Below, in pieces: positions 1-6,240 of a DNA stretch of 11,812 bases. The notes under the pieces were generated by a model. It was not told the origin of the DNA. It searched no databases and saw nothing but the letters and a program-made list of their open reading frames with translations. How positions within the stretch are numbered: the first letter of the stretch is position 1; each line of letters opens with the position of its first letter. A program made the position numbers and the translations under genes. The DNA comes from an uncultured Dyadobacter sp. Lineage in GTDB: Bacteria; Bacteroidota; Bacteroidia; Cytophagales; Spirosomataceae. The stretch covers positions 1 to 11,812 of the forward strand of contig CAMLNK010000037.1 of the NCBI GenBank assembly GCA_946481035.1, read 5' to 3'.

Positions 1-1152
1 GCGGGCTTCCGGCAGTCACTGGTAGTGTTCCAATTTGCTGCTACGGTGGTGATGATCGCCTGCTCGGGCATTGTGTACCGGCAGATCCGGTATGTGAATC
101 AAAAGGATTTAGGTTTTAATAAAGACCAGGTCCTGACTTTTCACATTGATAAAAATGAAGTGCGGACACAGGTAAGCGCGTTGAAAGAAAAACTGGAACA
201 AAACCCGGTCATCGAAAGTGCCGCAGCCGCCAGTAATCCTATCGGCAACAACAGCATAGGCTCCACTGCATTATTTGTCGAAACCAATAACGGCGAGATT
301 CCTTCCACGACCCAAATGACGCAGCGCTTCATGGCCGACGCCGATTACCTGCGCACGATGGAAATAAAGCTTTTGCAAGGCCGCGATTTCATTAAAAACT
401 CACCCGCCGACCTGGCCGGTTCAGTTTTGGTCAATGAAGCATTGGTTAAAAAACAAGGCTGGGCAAACCCGATCGGAAAAAGAATGCGTTACCCTGCGGA
501 TAAAGACGGCAATGTGAAAGAGTTGACCATTGTGGGCGTGACCAACGATTTTCACATCTATTCGCTGCAACACAAAATCGAGCCGCTGGTGATACAACTC
601 GCTCCGCCGATGGAACAGGATAATATGTACGTGCGCATCAACGCCGCCAAAACGCCCGAAGCGCTCGCCCATATCGGCCAGGTTTACAAGACTTTCGATG
701 CCGACGCACGTCCCGAATTCCAGTTTCTCGATGAAAATTTTGCCAAACAATACCAGGCAGAGCAGCGCCAGGGCAATGTGTTGCTGGCATTCGCGATACT
801 GGCTATCGTAATCGCCTGCCTTGGCCTGTTCGGGCTCGCCGCATTTGCCGCCGAAGCACGCACGAAAGAAATCGGCGTCCGTAAAGTACTGGGTGCCAGC
901 GTGCAGAATGTAGTACTGATGCTTTCAAAGGATTTTGTAAAACTGGTACTGGTCGCTATTGCAATAGGCACGCCGATTGCTGTTTATGCCATGAACAAAT
1001 GGCTGCAAAACTTCGAATACCGTGAAACATTATCCTGGTGGGTATTCGCGCTGGCCGGCATCATCGCCATCGTCATCGCGCTCGTAACCGTTAGTTCGCA
1101 GGCATTGAAATCGGCGTTGACAAACCCGGTGAAGGCACTGCGGGCAGAATAG
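1..1152 (+). CDS. MacB/FtsX-family ABC transporter permease, C-terminal half (5' end outside window)
   Basis: The frame is open from the first base (A-G-F-R-Q-S-L-V-V-F-Q-F), so the GTG at 25 is not the start and the N-terminal half lies upstream. About 383 residues are visible. The opening 'FRQSLVVFQF' hydrophobic stretch is the transmembrane helix that begins the second half of these duplicated permeases. A MacB-type periplasmic domain follows (roughly residues 40-245 of the visible part), containing 'LLQGRDF' and 'VLVNEALVKK'. The C-terminal FtsX domain has three membrane helices, with the coupling-loop signature 'KEIGVRKVLGAS' after the first, and ends 'NPVKALRAE'. Such permeases work with a LolD/MacB-like ATPase to drive export or envelope mechanotransmission; the substrate cannot be read from sequence. 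Its periplasmic motifs resemble the permease at 7143-9551 more than its immediate neighbour at 1310-3682. Confidence 0.93.
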   Translation, partial: AGFRQSLVVFQFAATVVMIACSGIVYRQIRYVNQKDLGFNKDQVLTFHIDKNEVRTQVSALKEKLEQNPVIESAAAASNPIGNNSIGSTALFVETNNGEIPSTTQMTQRFMADADYLRTMEIKLLQGRDFIKNSPADLAGSVLVNEALVKKQGWANPIGKRMRYPADKDGNVKELTIVGVTNDFHIYSLQHKIEPLVIQLAPPMEQDNMYVRINAAKTPEALAHIGQVYKTFDADARPEFQFLDENFAKQYQAEQRQGNVLLAFAILAIVIACLGLFGLAAFAAEARTKEIGVRKVLGASVQNVVLMLSKDFVKLVLVAIAIGTPIAVYAMNKWLQNFEYRETLSWWVFALAGIIAIVIALVTVSSQALKSALTNPVKALRAE

Positions 1153-1164
1153 GGCCTGTGGCCC
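1152..1164 (+). other. Small perfect hairpin at the permease stop codon
   Basis: GGGCC (1152-1156), a TGT loop and GGCCC (1160-1164) form a perfect 5-bp stem starting on the last base of the stop codon. The nearest T-run is at 1194-1200, about 30 nt further on, so this is not a textbook intrinsic terminator. It may still help end or stabilise the upstream transcript. Confidence 0.35.
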
Positions 1165-1190
1165 GACCGCCGACCATGGACCGCCGACCA
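1165..1190 (+). repeat. Direct repeat, two 12-bp copies with 14-bp period
   Basis: GACCGCCGACCA occurs at 1165-1176 and again at 1179-1190, separated by TG. The tract ends in CCG and a run of seven T (1194-1200). It sits in the 157-bp spacer between two permease genes. Bases 1172-1183 are the reverse complement of 1235-1246, linking this repeat to the heptamer array further down the spacer. Confidence 0.8.
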
Positions 1191-1246
1191 CCGTTTTTTT
1201 GTTGGATACACTTGTCAATAAATATACCTGACCACGGTCCATGGTC
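1172..1246. repeat. 12-bp perfect inverted repeat across the spacer
   Basis: GACCATGGACCG (1172-1183) is the exact reverse complement of CGGTCCATGGTC (1235-1246). The 51 nt between the arms hold the T7 run and an A+T-rich stretch (1201-1230) that may include promoter-like sequence for the downstream permease, though no convincing -33/-7 pair was found. The right arm is part of the GGTCCAT array, so several registers of pairing are possible. Confidence 0.7.
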
Positions 1247-1261
1247 CATGGTCCATGGTCC
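1236..1261 (+). repeat. Heptanucleotide tandem repeat (GGTCCAT)3-GGTCC
   Basis: Three full GGTCCAT units and a partial fourth run without a mismatch. Each junction makes the palindrome CCATGG, so the array is complementary to itself. It is followed by a small hairpin, CGCTG (1261-1265) with CAGCG (1274-1278). The array is non-coding, ending about 50 bp before the next permease start. Perfect 7-bp units make slippage and copy-number variation likely. Confidence 0.85.
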
Positions 1262-1309
1262 GCTGTCAGCCGTCAGCGGTCAATCCACTAGCGTTACTCA
1301 AATCCCATC

Positions 1310-3682
1310 ATGCTCAAAAACTACCTAAAAATCGCCATCCGTAACCTGTGGAAGCACAAGTTGTTCTCTTTCATCAACATTACGGGCCTGGGCCTGGCGA
1401 TGGCATTTTGTTTTATGCAGCTGATCCAGGTGCAAAGCAGTTTTGAAAAGGACTCTTTCCATCCCTATCCCGACCGTACTTTCCGGATTTTGACCGATGC
1501 TACGGATAATGTGGGTGAAAAGCATTCCCTCGCTTCGACACCGTTCCCGCTGGGCCAGAAGTTGGCCGACGGGCAGAGTGTGATCGAAAAGACAGTGCGC
1601 ATTAACCGCTCCTTTGGTACAAATCTGAGCAACGGCATCAAAACGCTCCGCACGTACGGGCTTTATGTGGAGCCGGCATACTTTGAAATCTTCGGGTTCC
1701 CACTGGAAAAAGGGAAACCGGCCACGGAACCCTGGACGGTAGTGCTCACACACGAAATGGCGGAACGCTATTTCGGCGACGCCGACCCGATAGGCAAAAC
1801 ACTTACGAACAGCGAAATCGGCACATTTACCATTACCGGCGTTTTTAAGCCGCTTAAAGAGTTCCGGACGCATTTAGGTACTGATATGGCGATATCGATG
1901 GCCACCCTACCGCTCATACGCAAGGACCTCAAAGCCGACGACTGGCTGAGTTACAATACCTACACTTTTGTATTCCTTACCAAAGGCTCCTCCCGCGCCG
2001 ACCTCGATCAGGCCCTGGCACGGGTCTCCGCTGACAATCAAAAGACTGTTCGTTTCAAGGATATTAAAACGCATTCGTTCCGCAGTCAGGCATTGTCGGA
2101 GATTTCGCCCGACTGGGAGGGGCTGCTGGATAATCCGGGCGTGGAGCCGATCTGGAAAATGGGCGTCAGCCTACTTATACCATTGATCATAATCGCGCTG
2201 GCGGGTTTCAACTACATTAACCTCACACTCACACGCTCGCTCAGCCGCGCACGTGAGGTGGGCGTACGCAAGGTCGCGGGCGCGAAGAGGTATCAACTGG
2301 TAAACCAGTTTTTGGTCGAAACCGTCGTGATCGCATTGCTTGCTTTCGGGCTCGGCTACCTCGGACTGGTGGCGTTGCAGGAGTATATCCATGTCGGCTG
2401 GCTTACGTGGGAGGTGAGCGATACGCGTATACTTTGGGCGGTTTTTATCGGTTTTACATTGTTTACCGGCTTTGTGGCGGGCATTTTGCCGGCACGGATA
2501 CTGTCGTCCTACCAGCCGGTGCAAATACTGAAAGGCGAAATGGCGCCCACCGGCGTAGGCAAATTCGGTTTTAGGAAAACACTCACCGTTATCCAGTTCG
2601 TAGTCGCATTGGTTTTCATGACCGGCACCGGCATTATGAACAGCCAGTTTGAATACATGGCTACCGACAACCAGAATTTCAACCGGAAGAACATCCTGAA
2701 CATCCCGCTCGCGCCCGACAGCGATTTCAAACTTCTGGCGAACGAAATGAGCCGGGAGGCGGGCGTCAAACGTGTGGGCCTTACCTCCGCCACCTTGAAT
2801 GAAAGCGCAGGAAAGGCCAAACTTTCACCATTATCTCAGAAAAACCCGACTAATCCCCTAGAAACCTTCATTTACGCTTCCGACCGGAATTTCATCGAAA
2901 ATATGCGGCTGCAATTCATCGCCGGTGAAAACGTACCGGCCGCCACCGACACAACCGTCCATTTCGTGGTTCTGAACCAGAAAGCGGCGCAGTCGCTCGG
3001 CTGGAAAAACCCCAAGGAGGCCGTGGGGCAGACTATCCTGCTGAATGAAACGCAGGTGATCGTGTCGGGGATTGTGAAAAACTTTTGCTTCATGCGTTAC
3101 GAACTCCCCGTGGCACCGCTCATCCTTGCATTCGATCCGAGGGAAATCAAGGTACTTTCTCTGGAAGTAGCCGACGGAACCGACCGTGAACGCATTGCTG
3201 CCGCATTGGGCAAGACCTGGAAACGGTACCATCCGCACGAATCGTTTGTGCATTCGTGGTACGAAGACCAGCTCTATGAGGATTATCTGGAAAATGAAGA
3301 TCAGAAAATCACGGATTTGCTCGTGTTCGTAGTGTTCACGATCGCGGCAATGGGCTTATTGGGAATGGTTACCTACTCCACCGCCAAACGTGTGAAAGAA
3401 GTAGGGGTACGCAAAGTAATGGGGGCCAGCACGGCGCAGATCATGCGGCTGCTGTCCGGCTCATTTGTGAAACTGATCCTGATCGCCGCGATCATCGCAA
3501 TGCCGATCGGATACGGGCTCGGCTCACTGTTTCTCAACATTTTCACCTACCACCCCAGCCTCGGTCCCGGTGTTTTCCTCACCTGTATGGGTAGCCTGGG
3601 CGTGATCGGACTCGTTACCATCGGCGTCCAGACCTACAAAGCAGCCATTACCAATCCGGCGGAAACTTTGAGGAATGATTGA
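1310..3682 (+). CDS. MacB/FtsX-family ABC transporter permease, duplicated-domain type (790 aa)
   Basis: A complete membrane permease with the two-fold architecture usual in Bacteroidota: N-terminal helix (about 18-40), first periplasmic domain (about 41-280), first FtsX domain (about 285-400), a further helix near 425-445, second periplasmic domain (about 446-665) and second FtsX domain (about 670-785). Coupling-loop signatures are visible twice: 'REVGVRKVAGAK' near 315-326 and 'KEVGVRKVMGAS' near 697-708. The start is ATG in the typical context 'MLKNYLKIAIRNLWKHK'. No ATPase domain is present, so it needs a separate partner, possibly the ATPase at 9786-10448. It is divergent: after helix 1 it lacks the common 'DE.SYDRFH' form and reads 'QSSFEKDSFH', and its second periplasmic domain differs from those of the other two permeases here. 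The substrate is unknown. Confidence 0.93.
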   Translation: MLKNYLKIAIRNLWKHKLFSFINITGLGLAMAFCFMQLIQVQSSFEKDSFHPYPDRTFRILTDATDNVGEKHSLASTPFPLGQKLADGQSVIEKTVRINRSFGTNLSNGIKTLRTYGLYVEPAYFEIFGFPLEKGKPATEPWTVVLTHEMAERYFGDADPIGKTLTNSEIGTFTITGVFKPLKEFRTHLGTDMAISMATLPLIRKDLKADDWLSYNTYTFVFLTKGSSRADLDQALARVSADNQKTVRFKDIKTHSFRSQALSEISPDWEGLLDNPGVEPIWKMGVSLLIPLIIIALAGFNYINLTLTRSLSRAREVGVRKVAGAKRYQLVNQFLVETVVIALLAFGLGYLGLVALQEYIHVGWLTWEVSDTRILWAVFIGFTLFTGFVAGILPARILSSYQPVQILKGEMAPTGVGKFGFRKTLTVIQFVVALVFMTGTGIMNSQFEYMATDNQNFNRKNILNIPLAPDSDFKLLANEMSREAGVKRVGLTSATLNESAGKAKLSPLSQKNPTNPLETFIYASDRNFIENMRLQFIAGENVPAATDTTVHFVVLNQKAAQSLGWKNPKEAVGQTILLNETQVIVSGIVKNFCFMRYELPVAPLILAFDPREIKVLSLEVADGTDRERIAAALGKTWKRYHPHESFVHSWYEDQLYEDYLENEDQKITDLLVFVVFTIAAMGLLGMVTYSTAKRVKEVGVRKVMGASTAQIMRLLSGSFVKLILIAAIIAMPIGYGLGSLFLNIFTYHPSLGPGVFLTCMGSLGVIGLVTIGVQTYKAAITNPAETLRND

Positions 3683-3723
3683 AAAGAGAGGAAAGGAGGA
3701 TGGAGGAAAGGGAGGAAGGAGGA
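3681..3723 (+). repeat. Polypurine low-complexity tract
   Basis: This 43-bp stretch is purine on the plus strand except for one T at 3701. It is built from GGAGGA/GGAAAG variants and begins in the stop codon of the permease. It lies in the convergent gap between that gene and the minus-strand toxin remnant. No clear terminator hairpin was seen in 3683-3787. Such mirror-like purine runs can form triplex or pause polymerases, but no function can be read from sequence. Confidence 0.7.
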
Positions 3724-3787
3724 TCGCGCCGAAATCGGGGGGAAGTGTTTGCGGGAATTGCGATGCTCTTCGGAATGATGATCTCCG

Positions 3788-3980
3788 CTAGAATAGTTTT
3801 AAAAAAGTGACTAAGTCGATGACTTTCAACTTTGGGAACTCTAAACCATTGAAGACATTAAATCCTCTATTGTTGGTCACTAAATAATCACAATTGTGCG
3901 AATTCCAGATAAAGCTGATAATACTTACTAAATGGAGGTACTGACGCTCTCAGACAATTTGTATCGACAACAATTTTCAT
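3788..3980 (-). pseudogene. PIN-domain toxin remnant with internal deletion and frameshift
   Basis: Reading the minus strand from ATG at 3980, the first 30 codons give 'MKIVVDTNCLRASVPP' and '...YYQLYLEFA', the standard N-terminus of PIN-family toxins, including the first catalytic Asp in 'VVDTN'. That frame stops at 3888. One frame over, and ending at the TAG at 3788, the sequence gives 'NCDYLVTNNRGFNVF' and 'FPKLKVIDL', the standard C-terminus of the same family. The family is usually about 135-145 aa; here about 65 codons remain, so roughly 70-80 codons are missing, including the central acidic residues of the nuclease site. In the C-terminal motif the usual Asp ('TND') is Asn ('TNN'). The start lies 3 nt after the stop of the 77-aa gene upstream, the normal antitoxin-toxin order. 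An active nuclease is not expected. Confidence 0.82.
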
Positions 3981-3983
3981 TCA

Positions 3984-4217
3984 TCATTTAAAAAAATCAT
4001 CATCGGTTAGCATTCTGTCAAAATCTTCCTGGGTGTATTGCTTTTCCTTTTGAACTTTTTCCAGTTCCTTTTTCAGTTCTGAATCAAAGTAAGCCATCAA
4101 CATCTTGCGCAACTCGTACGTCTGAGCATCGCTCATCCCAAGGTCGAATAGTCTCAAAAGACTAATCTGCAAGTCGTTCAACTTGCCTTTTTCGCTTGAT
4201 TTTGCCGCAATATCCAT
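3984..4217 (-). CDS. Putative antitoxin of a VapBC-like (PIN) pair, 77 aa
   Basis: A small, soluble, highly charged and probably helical protein. The N-terminal half has 'LNDLQISLLRLFDLGMSD' followed by 'ELRKMLMAYFDSELKKELEKV'. The acidic tail 'YTQEDFDRMLTDDDFF' is of the kind that docks onto a toxin. This pattern (a short helix-rich protein with 'LS.LQ..LL.LF' and 'E...I...L..YY') is what I associate with the partner of Bacteroidota PIN toxins. The decisive evidence is context: a recognisable PIN toxin remnant begins 3 nt after its stop. It carries no obvious DNA-binding motif of the AbrB or RHH type. It lies 53 nt downstream of the MFS gene on the same strand and could be read through from it; no clear promoter was found in that gap. 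With its toxin destroyed it is an orphan; it may be decaying or may neutralise a related toxin elsewhere. Confidence 0.72.
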   Translation of the reverse strand: MDIAAKSSEKGKLNDLQISLLRLFDLGMSDAQTYELRKMLMAYFDSELKKELEKVQKEKQYTQEDFDRMLTDDDFFK

Positions 4218-4270
4218 TGTCAGTCGATAGATTTTAGATTTATAAATTTAAAAAAAACCGGCGCCTTCAA

Positions 4271-5515
4271 CTAACTCAACTTAACCGAAAACAAATCCTT
4301 CGAACGCAAATACACCCAGGTGACGACAAGGAGCGTGAGCAGGCCGCCCATCATGACGGACGGAACGGTACCGAAGGCTTTGGCCATGACGCCGGATTCG
4401 AAGGCGCCGAGTTCGTTGGAGGAACTGACGAATATGCCGTTGACAGCGGCTACACGACCTCGCATTTCGTCGGGCGGGTAGATTTGCAGGATGGTTTGCC
4501 GGATGATGACGCTCACACTATCGAATACGCCGGTGGCAAAGAGGGCGCCGCAGGAAAGCATGAAGCTGGTGGAAGCGGCGAAGACCAGCGTGAATATCCC
4601 GAAACCGGCCACTGCAACCAGCATATTGCGCCAGGCATTATGCGTGGGCGGGAAATAGGCCATCGCAAACATGGTCAGCATGGAGCCGATGGAAGGTGCC
4701 GCGCGCAGCAGGCCAAGCCCTTCCGGGCCTACTTTCAGAATATCTTCTGCAAAAATGGGTAACAAGGCGATTACGCCGCCGAAAAGCACCGAGAACAGGT
4801 CGAGCGTCATGGCGTAAAGTACAATGCGTGTTTTGAAAACGAACTTGAAACCCTCCTTCAGACTTTCCACGATTGGCGTCATAATCTTCGGAAATTCAGG
4901 ACGTGTCTTGATCATGCCCAGCAAAACCCAGCAGACCAGAAAGTTGACGATCACGATCAGCAATGTTTGGGTAAGGCCGAGGTAAGCGTACATGAAACCC
5001 GCAGCGGCCGGACCGATAATGGCGCCCGCCTGCGAAAAGGAACTGCTCCAAGTGGATGAGTTATGGTAGATCGTTCGCGGTACAAGGAAAGGTTTGAGCG
5101 AACTCGCAGCAGGTGAGTAAAAGCCTTTTGCAAAACCAATTAACCCAAAAACAGCATAAATCACCGCCAAATGCTGCCACTCCGCCAGCTTATTGTAAAC
5201 TCCCGGTTGAAAAGCGGTGTACAATATCCCCGAGCCCATCAAAATCACTACCAGGCTAATGTGCATGATACTGATCTTGTTCTTCTGGTCGGCCACGTAG
5301 CCTCCAAACAGCGACGTGATAATGAAAGGAATCGCCTCGGCCAGCCCCACCAGGCCCAGTGCAAGCGGGTCGTGCGTGGTTTTGTACAGCTCGTACCCCA
5401 CAATCACTTCCTGAATGCGGATGGTGGCTGAAAAAAGAAAGGAATTGGATACAAAAAACCGGAAATCAGAATAGCGGAGCGCTGCGTACGGGTCGTTGGA
5501 TGCTACTGTTTTCAA
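4271..5515 (-). CDS. MFS transporter, EntS/MFS_3-like exporter (414 aa)
   Basis: An integral membrane protein with about 11-12 hydrophobic helices, close to the normal length for the family. The N-terminus 'NDPYAALRYSDFRFF' and the loop 2-3 motif 'GGYVADQKNK' (71-80, a variant of MFS motif A) are typical. The C-terminal half has 'DEMRGRVAAVNGIFVSSSNELGAF' (349-372), a hallmark of the EntS (enterobactin exporter)-like group. Members export siderophores or drugs by proton antiport; the substrate here is unknown and no siderophore synthesis gene is nearby. The start is taken as TTG at 5515 because an in-frame stop lies only 15 nt upstream, no ATG or GTG occurs between, and the conserved N-terminus begins within ten residues. 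It is divergent from the operon at 5745. Confidence 0.9.
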   Translation of the reverse strand: MKTVASNDPYAALRYSDFRFFVSNSFLFSATIRIQEVIVGYELYKTTHDPLALGLVGLAEAIPFIITSLFGGYVADQKNKISIMHISLVVILMGSGILYTAFQPGVYNKLAEWQHLAVIYAVFGLIGFAKGFYSPAASSLKPFLVPRTIYHNSSTWSSSFSQAGAIIGPAAAGFMYAYLGLTQTLLIVIVNFLVCWVLLGMIKTRPEFPKIMTPIVESLKEGFKFVFKTRIVLYAMTLDLFSVLFGGVIALLPIFAEDILKVGPEGLGLLRAAPSIGSMLTMFAMAYFPPTHNAWRNMLVAVAGFGIFTLVFAASTSFMLSCGALFATGVFDSVSVIIRQTILQIYPPDEMRGRVAAVNGIFVSSSNELGAFESGVMAKAFGTVPSVMMGGLLTLLVVTWVYLRSKDLFSVKLS

Positions 5516-5526
5516 GTGAGTGTTTG

Positions 5527-5548
5527 GGTGTTACAAAAAGCTAACACC
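5527..5548. promoter_or_regulatory. Perfect inverted repeat just upstream of the MFS start
   Basis: GGTGTTA (5527-5533) and TAACACC (5542-5548) are exact reverse complements with an 8-nt spacer, ending 11 nt before the TTG start of the minus-strand MFS gene. A second small stem, CCGG-CGG-CCGG (5547-5557), abuts it. The repeat could be an operator for a dimeric repressor or, if transcribed, a leader hairpin controlling access to the unusual start codon. Confidence 0.5.
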
Positions 5549-5635
5549 GGCGGCCGGGAAGAATGTTCTGCTTTAACTGAAAATTAATATCTAATACCTT
5601 CCGAATACTAAAAAAGACTGTTAAAGTCCCATAAT

Positions 5636-5668
5636 CAATGTTTTACATTTCGTTTACAATGTTTTACA
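5636..5668 (+). promoter_or_regulatory. Phased TTTACA repeats, candidate binding site for an OmpR/PhoB-type regulator
   Basis: CAATGTTTTACA occurs exactly twice (5636-5647 and 5657-5668), 21 bp apart. A third TTTACA sits between them, so the hexamer starts at 5642, 5653 and 5663, at 11- and 10-bp steps, one turn of the helix each. PhoB and OmpR proteins bind head-to-tail half-sites with this spacing, and OmpR half-sites also carry a conserved ACA. The array ends 8 bp before the predicted -33 element of the downstream operon, a position suited to an activator. The second gene of that operon encodes a protein with this class of DNA-binding domain. Confidence 0.6.
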
Positions 5669-5676
5669 GACATTTA

Positions 5677-5707
5677 TTCGCGTGACTTCCGGGTGTCGGT
5701 ACTTTTG
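5677..5707 (+). promoter_or_regulatory. Bacteroidota-type promoter for the 5745-9551 operon
   Basis: TACTTTTG at 5700-5707 is an exact match to the Bacteroidota -7 element TAnnTTTG. TTCG at 5677-5680, one mismatch from the -33 element TTTG, lies exactly 19 nt upstream, within the normal spacing. Transcription would start around 5712-5716, leaving a leader of about 30 nt before the ATG at 5745. The imperfect -33 box suits a promoter that needs an activator at the adjacent TTTACA array. Confidence 0.6.
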
Positions 5708-5744
5708 GATCAAGCAGTCACATTCATCCAAAACACATTCGGAC

Positions 5745-6206
5745 ATGAACTTCAAAGCAATCAAAATCATCCCCGCAATGCTCCTGCTGTACGCGCTGCA
5801 AGCGTCGGTGGCGCTGCCAAAATCTGCTGATACGCCCAATGAGAACGCATTGCTCATCAACGGCCGCGTGGTTACTACGGAACAGTTCGCGTATGTCACC
5901 CGCGGCACGCTGACGATCGCGAAAGGCAGTTCCGTTTCAGATCAAAAAACGACGGTCCCTTACCTGATTTACCTGAAACGTGATGGTAGGATCGTGAATC
6001 CCGAATCCCACGCACACAACTTTGCGGTGTGGAGCTCCGAAATTCATGATATTCTGGAATTCGCCGAGGCTGGCGATCAGCTCGTTATCGATCTCGTCAA
6101 ACCTCACAATGCCGCCGCGAGGAAAGTCCTCACCATCAAAAAGACGCAAGTTGTCCCACGATTCCAGTGGTTTTATGTTTTCAGACAGAAAAAGGACAAT
6201 TGCTGA
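5745..6206 (+). CDS. Secreted protein of unknown function, first gene of the regulator-permease operon (153 aa)
   Basis: The start is ATG at 5745, which opens a clear signal peptide ('MNFKAIKIIPAMLLLYALQASVAL', cleavage near residue 24-27). The open frame extends upstream to 5682, but those codons overlap the predicted promoter and encode nothing signal-like. The mature part of about 127 residues is rich in short hydrophobic alternations suggesting beta strands, and ends 'FRQKKDNC' with a single C-terminal Cys. The segment 'HDILEFAEAGDQLVIDLVKP' followed by 'ARKVLTIKK' faintly recalls beta-sandwich domains of periplasmic Bacteroidota proteins such as the GldM C-terminus, but I do not recognise a family with confidence. 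It lies 34 nt before the membrane regulator gene. It could be a ligand-binding or modulator protein for that sensor; this is inferred from context only. Confidence 0.85.
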   Translation: MNFKAIKIIPAMLLLYALQASVALPKSADTPNENALLINGRVVTTEQFAYVTRGTLTIAKGSSVSDQKTTVPYLIYLKRDGRIVNPESHAHNFAVWSSEIHDILEFAEAGDQLVIDLVKPHNAAARKVLTIKKTQVVPRFQWFYVFRQKKDNC

Positions 6207-6240
6207 AATTCATTAAATTTGATTACTGGTTCCAGGTTGT

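Noticed and set aside
1198..1226. Promoter for the permease at 1310 (TTTG with downstream TAAATATA)
   Set aside because: The -7 box matches poorly and two registers are equally weak, so it cannot be told from ordinary A+T-rich sequence.
1165..1261. Repeat cluster as a small CRISPR array
   Set aside because: Repeat units are 7-12 bp, spacers are absent or 2 bp, and no cas gene is present.
4240..4270. T-run after the MFS gene (minus strand) as an intrinsic terminator
   Set aside because: Eight T follow GGCGCCGG, but GGCGCC is a palindrome with no room for a loop and no longer stem forms. Read-through into the antitoxin gene remains possible.
5682..5744. Upstream GTG start for the secreted protein
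   Set aside because: It would place 21 codons across the predicted promoter and destroy the signal peptide that begins at ATG 5745.
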